A stretch of DNA of 64,000 bases from Cristatella mucedo (GCA_009760855.2 WPIO01000315.1:35166-99165), one strand, 5' to 3'. Counted from the first letter of the stretch, positions 33,056 through 45,411 are shown. A program made the numbers and translations. Notes: generated from the letters alone by a model not told the origin.

Positions 33056-33469
33056 GAGAACGTGCGAGGGGTGTGGAGATAAAGCTGAACTAGACGCGCA
33101 GCGACTGTGTGCGCCTGCGAATAAAGTTCAGTAAAATCCCCACTTTGTGTCTCGCTTTCCAATTCACGCCGCGGACTCACGACCCCCTTTAGTAACGGTA
33201 AGCAGGTTCGCGCCAGAAACGCTCTTTTCGTGGCGGCCAGCTTATTGCGCGTAGGCGCGCACCGTACGGCAGTAGGCGCTAGGCTACGCAGCTAGGGTAA
33301 GCGGCAGGTCAAGCCTACCCCGCCGAGCCTTCGGCGTTACACTGTTGTTCTGCTTTTACTCGTAAGATTGTGTTCTTCGTGCTAAGCAAGGACGATTAAT
33401 TAATATCTTTTTACCGTTAGGGTATTGCTAGCTTCAGGTCTCTGCACATTGCTAGCAAACCCAGAGTAG

Positions 33470-33870
33470 TGAGGGTTGTTTGGCTGAGGGAACTGGACCA
33501 GCCTACATATCCGATCCCCACCATGCTCAGCATCATAACATCTGCTTTTTGGAATCCAGTCGTTTCCTTGTAACTCTTAGGGACCTCAAATTCTTTAGAG
33601 ACTACACGTATAGTTCGTATGCTCACAAAGCCCAGAACATGCATCCGACTGACTTCGCGACATTCCCTGACTTGACCAATTTAAAAACAAGCTAACAAAC
33701 ACATATATCGCAACACTTAGTGGGTGCATGTGATCCGTCTTTTGTGTGCTTATGCATACTGACACTGTGCATTTTTGCCACTAACCATATTTGAATGCTG
33801 ACCTTGTGCATATCACTACTAACCATGTTATACTTCATGATATTGTGCATGTTCCCACTTATGACTAGAT
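33470..33870 (+). mobile_element. LINE-A 3' part, diverged
   Basis: RT C-terminal remnant (GTTTGGCTGAGGG ... CCGATCCCCACCATGCTCA) followed by the 3' UTR landmarks (TTAGTGGGTGCATGTGATCC, CACTGTGCAT, GCCACTAACCATATTTG). The hairpin end is missing. Confidence 0.72.
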
Positions 33871-34059
33871 CATGCTTCCTTCGACAGGTCAACCACGTTC
33901 AATGCCGAAATATTTCCATAGGATAAAGCTGTGATAGCTACCTTTCAGCTGTACTACGTTTTAATACAAATTTCTCGACTCGAAAGGCCAGCTAGCTTGA
34001 ATGTGTAAATTGCTGCTGTGTTTCAATTTTGCAGCTCGTTTCGACAAAAGGACATTGTG

Positions 34060-34362
34060 CAATTTGAAGCTTTGTCCCCGGGCTCCGAGAGGTTTCACTA
34101 TGCCTCGGTGAATTCAGGCATACCACAACATTTAGTGAGTCAACGTGATTCGTCCTTTACGTGCGTATGCGTGCCGAAGCCGTGCATGCTGCCACTAACC
34201 ACATTTGCATGCTGAGCCGGTGCATGTAATTTCTAACCATGTCATGGTTGTTGTCATTGAGCACTATGCTATTCCATGGTGTTTCCTTTGCAGCAAATGT
34301 AAAAGAGCCTAGATAGATATTAAGCTCTCTGAGGGTTCTATATCAAATGTATTATATTATTA
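34060..34362 (+). mobile_element. LINE-A 3' UTR, diverged
   Basis: ACATTTAGTGAGTCAACGTG, GCCACTAACCACATTTGC and the end AATGTAAAAGAGCCTAGATAG ... TCTCTGAGGG with an ATTATATTATTA tail, a decayed form of the family 3' end. Confidence 0.72.
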
Positions 34363-35109
34363 ACTGCTGTGCAAAAGCAGCAGGCCTCACAAGTTTTTAA
34401 AATGAAAGAAACAGCTCAAGCAGACGATGATCCTATCAAGCCACCCAGTAATACTGCTGCAGCTATTAGGCCGACTGATCCTTCCATGTCCAAGAGTGAG
34501 TTTGTTTACAGTCTGCTCAACGGCCAGAAACCGCAGAGAACGGATGAGAAAAAAATTCTCAAGAGTTTGCAAGTCAAATAAACGACAGCGATATAGGCAC
34601 CAGCTCTAGTTACAGAGCCTACCTCGACAGCAAAGACTAAATTAGAAAAGACAACGGAGCGACTAATTGCATCACCTACGTCAAGCCCATATCATCCCAG
34701 TCCGAACTGGGGTAGAGTGAAAAGCAATAAAATCGGACGTACTACAAGTCTCCAAGTCAACAAAGCCTTGTCTAAACGTGACCCATTTTAGGCTCCAAGA
34801 TTCATCTCACGGTAGAGCACTAACGATGTGTGTCATACCGGGCTGTTGTAGATACATCCCATCAAGGTCTTATAGTCGCACTTGTTGCATACCAGGTTCT
34901 TTAATTTAGTGTAATCTCACTCTAGTTTGCCCCGTGTTTTCCGCCAGTTCATCCATCCCCTAAACTCCCAGAGTGGTTGTCCGTTGGAAGCAGGCTCTCA
35001 GTAACGCGATCCAGGGCAGATAAGCGTACACATCGGTTTGACGCCTTTCCACGACATTGCCACATTCTCAGTGATACAGTCAAGCAAGGAATTTAAAGGT
35101 CTCCAGACT
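34363..35109. other. spacer downstream of the ROCO gene
   Basis: A 70-codon plus-strand frame (34369-34581, with PSMSKSEFVYSLLNGQKPQR) starts just after a LINE tail and has no recognised motif. It could be an ORF1-type relic or a chance frame. The 3' UTR of the minus-strand ROCO gene should lie here, but no certain polyadenylation signal was identified. Confidence 0.3.
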
Positions 35110-36456
35110 TCATTCTTCTTTAGCTGCCTTTCTTAGCCACTTTTGCAGCCTAGAAGGAGGCTGCACAGGGAGATTGGCAGTCAAGATGTACTTTTCCTCA
35201 GAAGACTTGGCGATCATGTGAAAATGTTGCATAAAATCGCTGACAGCATTGACATGTTCACTTCCCAGCAACTGGGCAAAGAAATCTCTATGAAGTTCCC
35301 ATTGACGATATAAATTCATACAGTCTTGGTAATAGTAGTCGTTTTTATGACTTTCGGAATATTCGTGATGCAATATCTTCTTTAAATCGTCAACAATTCG
35401 TTGAGGTTGATTGAAAACTAAGTGTTTAAGAGACGAAGAGCTCTCTAGCCATATAATCTGGGATGTAGATACGAGAGATCTAAGTATAGTTTTCAGTGTG
35501 GAGTCGTCCGGCTCCAGCTCCAGCTCCAAGCTCTTTTTATACACTTGTGTGACCTCTTCCCATTCCAAATATGGTCGAGAGTTCTCACCGGCTGGCTTAT
35601 GGCCCTTTATTGCTTTCATAATAAGGCACCATGATTTAGGATATTGCTTCGGGGCTTTTAGTTTTTTCTTGATTAATGATCTCAACTCATCTATGCAATT
35701 TTTACCTTTGTCTTTGCAGCTCATCGTTGTGACTGGAATGTCAGCATCTTTTATAATACCATGATGTTGTTTGAGTAAGTCGACGTTAGTTTTGGAGGAA
35801 TCCGAACTTGATTTAAGTGCTATTATGTGATCTGTAAGCTCTTTTTCAGCAGACTGCTGAATTTCTTTTACGTACTTCTTCATCTCTTCTTCCACAACCT
35901 TTAGTTGGCCTGGTTCAACAAGAAGATCGGAATGCGTGCCAACTACGATAACTCGTATCTCGGTTGATTTAGCGAATATTGTCATGAGCCACTTCTTTAC
36001 CTTCTCTTTCTGCTTTACAAGCTCTTCGCTTACGTCAAACGCAATTATGCAAAGTCCATTGGAAGGCAAAAATATTGGAACCACTGTTTGATAAATTTCA
36101 TGTCCACCAAAGTCATTCACATTTATGATCTGATCTCCAATGTTTACAAGGCTCTGATCTATCACACGAGTTCTATCGTCAGCTGCAGCAGTGGATGGCC
36201 GGCCGAAGAGTAACGACTGAACGATGCTAGTCTTTCCTGCTTCCGTGTCTCCAAGCATGTTGATAGTATCATTGCATAGCGATTCCTTCCCCTGACTGCT
36301 ATCTCGGAAGTACTGCCGAATAGCTTTAATTCCCTGGTCACACACCTCACTAGGTGGAAAAACCATTGGATTGCCTTCCAATGAGAGATTGGTCAGTGAG
36401 GAATGAACAACTTTATCTGGCAGCTCAGTTATCATGTTTCCACGTCCGTCAATCCC
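35110..36456 (-). CDS. ROCO-family protein, last exon (LRR end, Roc GTPase, partial COR)
   Basis: A terminal exon of 448 codons plus stop. Its acceptor TTGTTTTGCTTTAG precedes a phase-0 start (GIDGRGN, then MITELPDKV). Numbering from that Met (36435): a last LRR and capping segment (LTNLSLEGNPMVFPP, ending VCDQGIKAIRQYF), then a Roc GTPase with P-loop GDTEAGKTS (62-70), switch DFGGHEIYQT (108-117), base-recognition-like GTHSD (166-170) and TTMSCK (236-241). COR-like sequence follows from about 262 (PKSWCLIMKAIKG, WEEVTQVYKK). ROCO proteins couple LRR or other sensor domains to a Roc-COR GTPase switch. The layout resembles the LRR-Roc-COR/MFHAS1-like group. The COR part (about 175 residues) is shorter than usual and no kinase or death domain follows, so the C-terminus may be truncated. 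Several LRR exons lie upstream. Confidence 0.88.
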   Translation of the reverse strand, partial: GIDGRGNMITELPDKVVHSSLTNLSLEGNPMVFPPSEVCDQGIKAIRQYFRDSSQGKESLCNDTINMLGDTEAGKTSIVQSLLFGRPSTAAADDRTRVIDQSLVNIGDQIINVNDFGGHEIYQTVVPIFLPSNGLCIIAFDVSEELVKQKEKVKKWLMTIFAKSTEIRVIVVGTHSDLLVEPGQLKVVEEEMKKYVKEIQQSAEKELTDHIIALKSSSDSSKTNVDLLKQHHGIIKDADIPVTTMSCKDKGKNCIDELRSLIKKKLKAPKQYPKSWCLIMKAIKGHKPAGENSRPYLEWEEVTQVYKKSLELELEPDDSTLKTILRSLVSTSQIIWLESSSSLKHLVFNQPQRIVDDLKKILHHEYSESHKNDYYYQDCMNLYRQWELHRDFFAQLLGSEHVNAVSDFMQHFHMIAKSSEEKYILTANLPVQPPSRLQKWLRKAAKEE

Positions 36457-36599
36457 CTAAAGCAAAACAAGGGAGCTCAACCAAATGTCAACAGAAAATT
36501 GTCAAATAACGACTTGGCACTAGCTGAGCCAAATAATTTAATATTCTTTCATGCATATTATGCTATCAGACGCAGCCGTACAAATAACCTGCTGGGCAA

Positions 36600-37400
36600 A
36601 TATTAACACTATTACTACAAATATAATTCAGCAATGAGCAGTGGAATACCTGAATCGAGATGGTTAATCACTAATTACGTTGTTGTTTACACTAATTACA
36701 TTACATAAAACCAAGGATAAGTGAACAGACAGCATACATTCTCTCAAGCAAAAAACAGCATTCAAGAGGGAGTATAAACTCCACGTTAGCAGAGACCAAT
36801 AAACTGTTATTAGTTTAGGCGAGAAAGTCTGTTCTTCCTTACGCCATGAGGCTACTGCCGCTCCTCCAAGCGACTCAAAAGGTTCTAGTTTTCATTTAAA
36901 TACTAAAAAATAAGTGCCATGCCAGGCATACAATAAAAAGTAACTCACTTGCAAAGTTCCATAAAAAGCCTAGTCATTGTACACACCTTTTTCATCCCTT
37001 TTGCTATGGTTTCCAGTACAATCTTAAATGTCAACAGCCAAAATGTAATTAAATTGGCTTTTAAAGAGTGTGCTGAACAGGCAGGCTCCGGGTACCACCA
37101 GCATATCGCACGTGCACGGATTTTAGACGTAGGCATTTCAAATAGACCTCGCGTGCTGTCCTCATTCACTGAGCTGCCTGAAAGCCTGAGGCCACTCGGC
37201 TGGCAGGTGTCAAGTCTCAGCGCACCAGGGCTGATTAAAATGCCAATGCTGCACTCACTGCCGCTATCCAAGCACACTCTGGCATAGTGAACAATCTGCT
37301 AACCATCGAGCAGGAAACTCAGAAGCCACATAAATATGCTGGCCATTCCAATTAGTCCAGTGAAGGGCTTAAATAAACCAAATAAAACAAGTAATGGTAG
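36600..37400. repeat. segmental duplicate, left copy
   Basis: It shares landmarks in the same order with 41060-42130: AGCAGTGGAATA, GAGATGGTTAAT, TTGCAAAGTTCCATAA, ATGTAAT before a GTGTGC phrase, CACGGATTTTAGACGT, CTGTCCTCATTCACTGAGCT and ATCGAGCAGGAAAC. Clearly diverged, so an old duplication. The 110-codon minus frame (36945-37277) is not matched by an open frame in the other copy and is considered non-coding. Confidence 0.65.
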
Positions 37401-37499
37401 CTATATCTAACAGGCTTGTTCCATTAGTGAAAAATAATAAGTAACTATCACCCCCATATAATCTACACGTCCCTCTCCAAAATAGGAATATGCTGCTGG

Positions 37500-38285
37500 A
37501 CGACAGCTTCAGCTAAATAATATTGGCTGACTACTTTCGGTTTCAGCTACATAATATTGCTAAAATTTGGGCTTTCTTAGACAGGGACGTCACATCTAAA
37601 TTGGTCCCTGCATTATTGCCATTCCGTCTTGACATCTGTAACTCGCTGCTTGATGGTCTTATGGCATGTGCATTCAGGTGCTTACAGCTCGCGCAGCGCT
37701 CAGCAGCTAGGTTAGTCTGACGTGAGCTTTGCAGTTGCTACATCACACCACTTCTCCATGTCATGCACTTGCTACCAGTCAAGCAACGCAACTGCCTCAA
37801 GGTTTTGTCACTCACTTGTAGGTCCCTTTATTCTTTGGCTCCAGCCGACCTCGCAAATCTACTCATCCACCAGGCTAAGGATCATGCCATTTGCTTTTAG
37901 GCACCAAACAGTTCACCCACACCCACGTCGTGCAAGTCTTAAATCCTTTGGAGACCACGCCTTTGGTTCATATGGATATGTGTCACGAAATCTCCTAACT
38001 TGTGAAAATTTAAAAAGAGAACTAAAACTCATACATTTTAGATAGTATTTAGTGGGTCTGTAATTTGTCCATATCTGCTTAAGCCTGCTGACACTGTGCC
38101 CACAGCCACTAACTACCTGTGCATCCTGACAATGTGCTCGTCTCCTCCAACCATGTTATACTTCTTTTTTATTGAGCATGATGCCACTAATCATTCGGTC
38201 GTGCTTCCTTTGCATCAAACGTAAAGTGCCAATAAAGATATTAAGTTCTCAGAGGGTATGCATCAATATTGTTGTTATTATCATG
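37500..38285 (+). mobile_element. LINE-A 3' part, diverged
   Basis: It covers the RT C-terminal region (FQLHNIAKIWAFLDRDVTSK, SLLDGLMACAFRCLQLAQ) to the 3' UTR and a decayed end AAAGTGCCAATAAAGATATT with a TTGTTATTATC tail. Frameshifts near 37720 and later. Confidence 0.82.
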
Positions 38286-38436
38286 AAGAAAATGACCTTT
38301 AAGTGACCTACATATTTACTATGGAGCAAATGTGCATTTTTGACTGTTCCTTCTGCCGATGCCGAATAACTGCCCGAGGCTTTGGGCATGTAGACGAGTC
38401 GGTAGAGCAGCTACTTGAATAAGCTTATTGAAGCAG

Positions 38437-38905
38437 CTAGTTGAATAAGTAAAGTATTAAGTCAGGATAGCAGTTGAGGTAGTGAGTAGCATGGAAGTTG
38501 CAGCTCAGAACTGCTGAAAAGGATGAGCCATAGTCAGCAGCAGAAGAGTAGTTGTTGTTGTGCAAGAGTTGTGGAAGCGATTTCCACAGTCTAGGACCTG
38601 CATAGCTACAGCTTCTGTCGCAAACTGTCTTGAAGCAGTGGCACGGAGCAGCTAATTCATTGTCCATACAAGGAGAGGGGGGCCGAGAAGGTTGAAACTT
38701 GTGCAGCATTTCAGCTAGGTCTGGAGAAGCTAAGCCGTGGCAGGCCTTGTGGATCAGCGTAAGAACTTCGTCCTGTAACCGTTGATCCACTGGCAGCCAC
38801 CGTAGCTCTTATAGCTAATGAGACATTTGGTCAAACCTCTGGGACTTGTAAACTAGCCTTGCAGCCATATTCATAGTCAGCTGCAGTGGCCTAGTTTCTT
38901 CCTGC
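38437..38905 (-). mobile_element. LINE-B C-terminal fragment (minus)
   Basis: The minus frame reads DEVLTLIHKACHGLASPDLA, EMLHKFQPSRPPSPC and CSYAGPRLWKSLPQLL, the L2-type ORF2 C-terminus of LINE-B. Upstream coding is decayed to about 38905. Confidence 0.78.
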
Positions 38906-39689
38906 TTGCGACCTATACTTTTAGCTGTATCGACTTTCATAGTGGTTTCACACTTGGAGAAACGCTAGATGATGTGACAGCTTACCACCAAGCATTAAAG
39001 TGCGTTGAAACTTATGTCGCCTTTTGTGCATTGAGCGATTATCAGATGCAGAGTGATTCCAATCTTTGCTTTTGAGTTCAGTGTCGAATAGCCCTTGGAG
39101 CCAACCGTGAGCAAGAGGTCTTTCAGCAAGGCCTTCGGGATAAATGAAGGGTTTTGGCAACTAAGCAGCCTTCGGCAAAACCATTCGTTCATTTTCCCCA
39201 GAGTGCAAAAATTGTGAAAAATTAACGAAAAGCGTAAACAGATATTACGTGACGGCTTTTATTTTTAACGTATTATCAGACAGAAATCAGAGCACACGTT
39301 CTTCTGAGATATCATGTCGGCCTTTAGCATTTTGCAGCAGGCAAGGATTTCATATCTTAAGAGATAGAGGAATGGAAACTGTTACTTATTTGTCACACTC
39401 ATGTGAGAGTCCATGGCTGTGTCACTCTTGTCGAACTTTGGACTAAGAAACGTCTGCTATAATTAATGATTCTGTTAGGAAGTTGTGTCACGAGAGTCGT
39501 GCTGTGCAAAGCCTGAGGCATTACTTAAAGCTTAGCACAGTCGTCGGCATGGAGAAATAGCTTTTTTCAAGGTGAACACCTGCTGCGGCTGCTGCTGCTG
39601 CTGCCGGCTTCGCTTCCTCAGATCTGGCCCCCCTTACAACATTGACACGAGGTGCAGCTAAAGACTTGCTTTAAGCAGATTTCCTTGAG

Positions 39690-39690
<1 letters not shown>
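38906..39690. other. no recognisable feature within intron
   Basis: Short frames without motif. A (CTG)n-like stretch occurs near 39585-39605. Confidence 0.35.
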
Positions 39691-39729
<39 letters not shown>

Positions 39730-39731
39730 CC
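39691..39731. repeat. (CTGC)n microsatellite
   Basis: About ten copies of CTGC/GCCT. Confidence 0.93.
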
Positions 39732-39835
39732 CAGTGAGTGTGTCTAAATGTGCCTGAAGCCGTAGGAGTTTTGCGTGCTCGCCTTTCACGATCCTAGAGA
39801 GGACGAGCGAGCAAAGATTTTCTGTTCCCAAGAGG

Positions 39836-40140
39836 CTTAAGGAATGGGAATGGAACAGCTAATTCACTGCCGATAGCCAACTTTAAGACTCGTGGAGGCT
39901 GAAACTGGCGCAGCACTTCAGCTAGGTATGAAGGACGCAAGACGCGGCAGACATAGTGGCTCAGCCATTAAAGGTCAGAGTACACAGGCCTCGAAGTCAA
40001 ATGCAAACTCGTCATTCACCACGATGCTAATGCAGGCAGTGCAATCCTTAGAATGGCACCTCCAACTGAAGCAGCACACATCTGCCACACCCACGCTTCC
40101 ATGGAAACTTGGGAGAACCCCAAACGCGTCTTCAATTGAG
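39836..40140 (-). mobile_element. LINE-B fragment (minus)
   Basis: The reverse complement encodes a decayed PSYLAEVLRQFQPP and a following ELAVPFP segment, as at 38.7 and 43.3 kb. Confidence 0.6.
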
Positions 40141-40199
40141 CTTCAATTAGGCTACCCAATAAGAGCTCGGCAGTTCGTCTTGAAATGGCTGCATTTAAG

Positions 40200-40525
40200 A
40201 TGTATGCTAACTGCTGCTATCTACTTCAAGGTTCTGTCACTCACTTGTAGGCACCTTCATTATTATACTCTGACCTTTAAAAGGGAACTACTTTGCAATA
40301 AGGCTAGGTAGGCATACTTCCTCCAACGAGTCTAACTTTAATCAAGGCCCTTGGAAATGATACACGTCCTTAGTTTGTTACTCCAGCCTGGCACTCACTC
40401 CTGACTGACATCACGAATTTGCCTGATTTGACGTTGAAAAAAAAGCAACACAGAATCTCTTAGGTACAAACACTTTGGTGGATTCATAAAACTATTCCAT
40501 TGTCTGCTTGTTCTTGCAGACAGTG
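40200..40525 (+). mobile_element. LINE-A fragment, highly diverged
   Basis: CTACTTCAAGGTTCTGTCAC, TCACTTGTAGGCACCTTCAT and CTGGCACTCACTCC correspond to the RT C-terminal region. The 3' end is not recognisable. Confidence 0.55.
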
Positions 40526-41059
40526 CTAAAGCAATTTATAATATGAGATGCTTCCATAACAGCCTACATGAAGCACTGATTAAGCAATTAAGTTATGTTA
40601 CGGTACGATACATATGTCCTAATAGTTTTTATCAATCCTTCAAACAAATAGCAGGCAAGCTAAGTGCCTGCAATTGTCCAACCTGCAAGCAAAGTTGTTA
40701 AGTAGCAATAATTAGAGCACACGCTCGTCATCACAGTCGACCATGGATCATTTGAGTATGAGCCAAACTATGAAAACAGACCATAAGGAAATATAATTCT
40801 GGTAACTGCTGCAAAAGCATGAATGGGATAATTTTACCTGCATTGTCTAATCTGCCCTCAGTTGTATAAACAGCCATTAATTAATCGTATTACGGCAGAG
40901 TTAAAGTTGACTGGAGCTGTTCGTGGTTCGTTCTCAAGCCACTATGGAACAGTCAACTAACTTCAATAGTATTAAAGACGTGTTATGCTAAATATTTACC
41001 ATGCAAGAGTTTTAGCATACTCTGTCATAGGAATAACGTATAGAGAGGCTACTATTGAT
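40526..41059. other. no recognisable feature within intron
   Basis: AT-rich, no motif or repeat match. Confidence 0.35.
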
Positions 41060-42130
<1,071 letters not shown>

Positions 42131-42225
42131 AAAGCTAATAAAAGAGAGCCAAATAACAGGCTCATTCAATTGTTGGCATATGATTAACAGCTATCACTAC
42201 CAAAGCATGTTAATATTAATTACAA

Positions 42226-43140
42226 TGCATTTGATAAAGCGCCCTCAAAGAACTCAATGTTTTTCTAGGCGCTTTAGATTTGCTGCAAGGTGAAACTCGA
42301 TTGAATCGCAAGTAATATCATGCTTGATAAACAACATTAACAAAGTGGTTATGGGTGACATGCACAAGGTAAGCATGCAAATGTGGTTAGTGGCAGCATG
42401 TAGTGTCAGCACGCATAAGCACATGAAGGAGGAATCACAGGGACCCACTAAATTCTCTCCTAAATAGGTGTTTTTAAATTATTTTTAAATATGGTCAAGT
42501 CAGGGGATATTCTGACGCAAGTCGGGAGAGAGTTCCAGGCTTTGGGAGCATACGAACTAAATGCACGGTCTCCAAAGATTTTAAGGTTTGTACGAGGTAT
42601 TTCTAGACTGTTGGATTCCGAATAGCAGGTTTTGCGAGGTTTGGCCTGGTGGGGCAGTAGATCTGAGGGATAGGCTCTAGCCAAAGAATGGATTGACCTA
42701 AAAGTGAGCGACCAACTTTGAAGTCGATCCGTTGCTTGACTGGTAGCCAGTGCAGATCGGCGAGAAGTGGTGCGATGTGGCAACCGTGACGCTCACGACA
42801 GACGAGCCTAGCTTCCGAGTTTTGCACCACCTGTAATCGCCTGATTGCCCATATCGGTAGGCCAGCCAGCAGCGAGTTACAGAAGTCAGGTCGGGATTTC
42901 ACAAATGCATGGAGCAACTTAGACGTGGTATCCTTATCCAAACAAGCCCGAATTTTAGCATTTTATGAAGCTGAAAGTAGGCAGATTTGATTGTGGAGCT
43001 GATGTGGTCGTCTAACGAGAGGTCACTTTGTAACATGACACCTATTTTTCGACCTGATTCAATGTAGATGTGCTGGCAGAGCCAATTTTGAGCGTCAGCC
43101 TTTCCAATTTCTGAATCACACTGGGTTTTCCCATGACTAG
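42226..43140 (-). mobile_element. LINE-A 3' third (minus)
   Basis: The 3' hairpin is well kept (42235-42275: AAAGCGCC/GGCGCTTT outer stem), then the 3' UTR, then RT C-terminal coding on the minus strand ([57 protein letters not shown]) up to the post-YADD region at about 43140. Frameshifted near 42783. Confidence 0.86.
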
Positions 43141-43184
43141 TAATTTAGCATCAGTTTATCACATGATAAAGTGATAAACTGATA

Positions 43185-43365
43185 AACTTTTAAACCACAT
43201 TCTACGAACTGCAGAGCTAAAGCTTCTGTCGCCAGCAGTCTTTAAGCAGAGGAATGGAACGGCTACTTCAATATCCAGACAGGACCTGTGGGCTTGAACA
43301 GATTGAAGCTGATGCAATAGTTCAGCTAGATGCGAAGAAGCCAAGCTGTGGCGGGCCATCCAGCC
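43185..43365 (-). mobile_element. LINE-B fragment (minus)
   Basis: The minus frame has SHLAELLHQLQSVQAHRSC and CLKTAGDRSFSSAVRRMW, the LINE-B C-terminus. Confidence 0.7.
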
Positions 43366-44035
43366 TCGACATATGCAACTCTCAGGTTGCTGGTCACCGG
43401 GCCTCTAATCAGGCACTTAAAATTGTTGCTAACTCTGTAGCTAATCTTGTCTGTCTTGAGCTTCACAGTTGCCACATCAGACCACTTCTCGCCAAACTGA
43501 GCTAGCACTCAGTAAATCAGCACATAAACTTCAAGGTTCTGTTACTCACTTTTAAGTCCCTTCATTCTTCGGCTCTAGCCTACCTGTCAGATCTCCTCTC
43601 CAACCCAGGCTAAGCATAGTAATACCAGCTTTTCTGTATCCAATCGTTTACATACAGCTGGTACAAACCTCACACATTTGGTCACTATGCCTTTAATTTG
43701 TAAGCTCTCATAGCCTGGAACTCACTTCTGACGTCGGTAATGACATTTCCTGATGGACGACATTTTAGACGAAGCTAAAAATGCATTTATTTATCACAGA
43801 TTTTACAGTGTCGACGTGATTCTTTCTTTGTGTGCTTAGGTTAGCTAACGCTGTGCATGCTGCCACTAACTTTGTTTGCATTGCTGAACCTGAGCGTGTC
43901 AACTCTAACAAGGGAATGCTTGATATCATTGATATCACTAACCATGTGATCATGCTTCCATCGCAGCAAACATAAAGTGCCTCGAAGAAGAGTAAGTTCT
44001 ATGTAGGTGCTATACCAATATATTACTAGTGATCT
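43366..44035 (+). mobile_element. LINE-A 3' part, diverged
   Basis: It runs from the RT C-terminal region (CTCGACATATGCAACTCTC, TGAGCTTCACAGTTGCCACA, TTCAAGGTTCTGTTACTCAC) to a decayed 3' end (AAAGTGCCTCGAAGAAGAG, TATTACTAG). Confidence 0.72.
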
Positions 44036-44278
44036 TGTTATTACTGTTTGTTTTTAATTCAGACGGAAATGTAAGCTCCACAAACTGTCACAAGACTCTG
44101 AAAATGGTTAGTCCAAAACTAACAAATCCGACTGCAACAGAACGAGATCATTCAGCTTGATCTGCAAATAAAGAATTAAAAACACTCTATGTGTGTAAGC
44201 AGCCGAGGTTAAATTAAGGACACCTACTCTAGCTGAATCTCCCAGCATAAAAGCATTCATTTGTACTTCAGGACTTAC

Positions 44279-44386
44279 CCAGCCATGCTCTACATTTGAT
44301 AGGTCGAGATATTGAAGACTCTTCCAACCGAGGGTACGAGTAGGGTAAGTCTTCAGGCAGTTGTTATTAAGACGCAGCACCTGCAA
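44279..44386 (-). CDS. ROCO gene, LRR exon (penultimate)
   Basis: A 108-nt exon, 36 codons, phase 0 at both ends. Acceptor TTCCTCTCTTTAG, donor TGG/GTAAGT. The translation starts LQVLRLNNNCLKTYP and ends LQYLDLSNVEHGW, one full leucine-rich repeat plus the start of the next. Joined to the exon at 36456 it continues GIDGRGNMITELPDKV, which completes an LRR with an insertion. LRRs in this family form the sensor or ligand-binding part ahead of the Roc switch. Confidence 0.8.
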
Positions 44387-45274
44387 CTAAAGAGAGGAAA
44401 GAAGTGTGAAGGTCAGAAGAAAGGATTATATGCATGATGATTTGTCGGAAGCCTCAGCAATACTGACGATCCTTGACAACCATCCGAATAATAAGCTGGA
44501 ATTATTATTACAGTACCGGCAACGGAAACCCGAAATGGCTTATGGATTGGCAATGCATTTGACAAAGCAAACCTGCATGTACTTGGAGATAGAAGTGGAT
44601 GGCAAAACTCAGGAGATGCTGGAGTAGCATTTCCGGAAGTTTATATCATGGCCGTATGCAAAGATTATTTGAAAGTCTCCACTCCTTATAGGAGACACTG
44701 CATAATATGCTCACGGAAGTACCACTACCAATGGTTTTGGGGCAGTATATTTAATGCTCGGAAATAGCAATAATAAATGTCCAAAAGCACCAAATTGATT
44801 CTCTGCTGGCCAAATGAAGAGTGAGTGCAAAGCCATAACGATCATGCGAACACATACTCGTTAGTATGAAGGCTTCATTGAGTTAAAAAGAATACTTCGT
44901 ATAGTAGATTTGACCCTGCAAAGCCTGTTGATCATTTATTGACCGCTGAAAGTTGTGACTGAAAATAGGTCAGTGCATTTAGAACTGGAGATCATATATG
45001 TATTGGTCCCTGGTCCAAACTGAATTTGGCTCCTCTTCGTTCTTAATTCCAATTATTCCTTTGCTCGGACTCCTTCCATACGCAGTGCCCTAGCGTATGA
45101 CCAGTGGTTGCATACAGCAATGCATGAACAACTGTTTATGATTCATACACTTCTTAACTGCTGTGCTGCTGCGTGCACTGCTCTTTTTATGACTAATAGA
45201 CACACTTTTCGAACAATAGCAACATAAATTCGAATACCGTATTAAAACCAGTAAAACCTAACGCTGACTGCATG

Positions 45275-45411
45275 CTTTCTCAGCCATCTGTCAGCTTGGT
45301 TAGGCCGCATGGAGACGCATGAAGCCGATTCAGTGCATGATGCAGCTGGCACGTGGACGGAGGAAGAGTGGCGAGATCCGCAGCTTTTTTTTAAAGATCG
45401 AGATACCTCAG
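45275..45411 (-). pseudogene. dead LRR exon of the ROCO gene
   Basis: Minus strand: acceptor-like TTGCTTTTTCAAG, then LRYLDL, an in-frame stop (TAA in an A-rich slip), and recognisable pieces LATLPPSTCQLHHALNRL and CGLTKLTDG. This aligns with the 46-codon LRR exon at 52116 (LRTLPTSMRQLHALKIL, LNNLPDG) but carries stops and indels and no clear donor. It is a relic of an earlier exon duplication, about 6.8 kb from the present array. Confidence 0.7.

Larger units (their letters stand above)
31857..33341 (+). mobile_element. solo LTR (LTR-1 family), 1485 bp
   Basis: The ends are TGTAGCGCC and GGCGTTACA, inverted termini matching at 8 of 9 positions with TG...CA. CTGT flanks both sides (31853-31856 and 33342-33345), a 4-bp target-site duplication. 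A TATTTAAG box (32254-32261) and AATAAA (33120-33125) fit a promoter and polyadenylation signal on the plus strand. No gag-pol remains, so it is a solo LTR. The 5' half has a second inverted copy at 7225-7929. The class of LTR element cannot be told without internal sequence. Confidence 0.82.

Noticed and set aside
36945-37277. A 110-codon minus-strand frame upstream of the ROCO exon as an extra exon.
   Set aside because: It lies in a duplicated block whose other copy (41.2-42.0 kb) does not keep the frame open.
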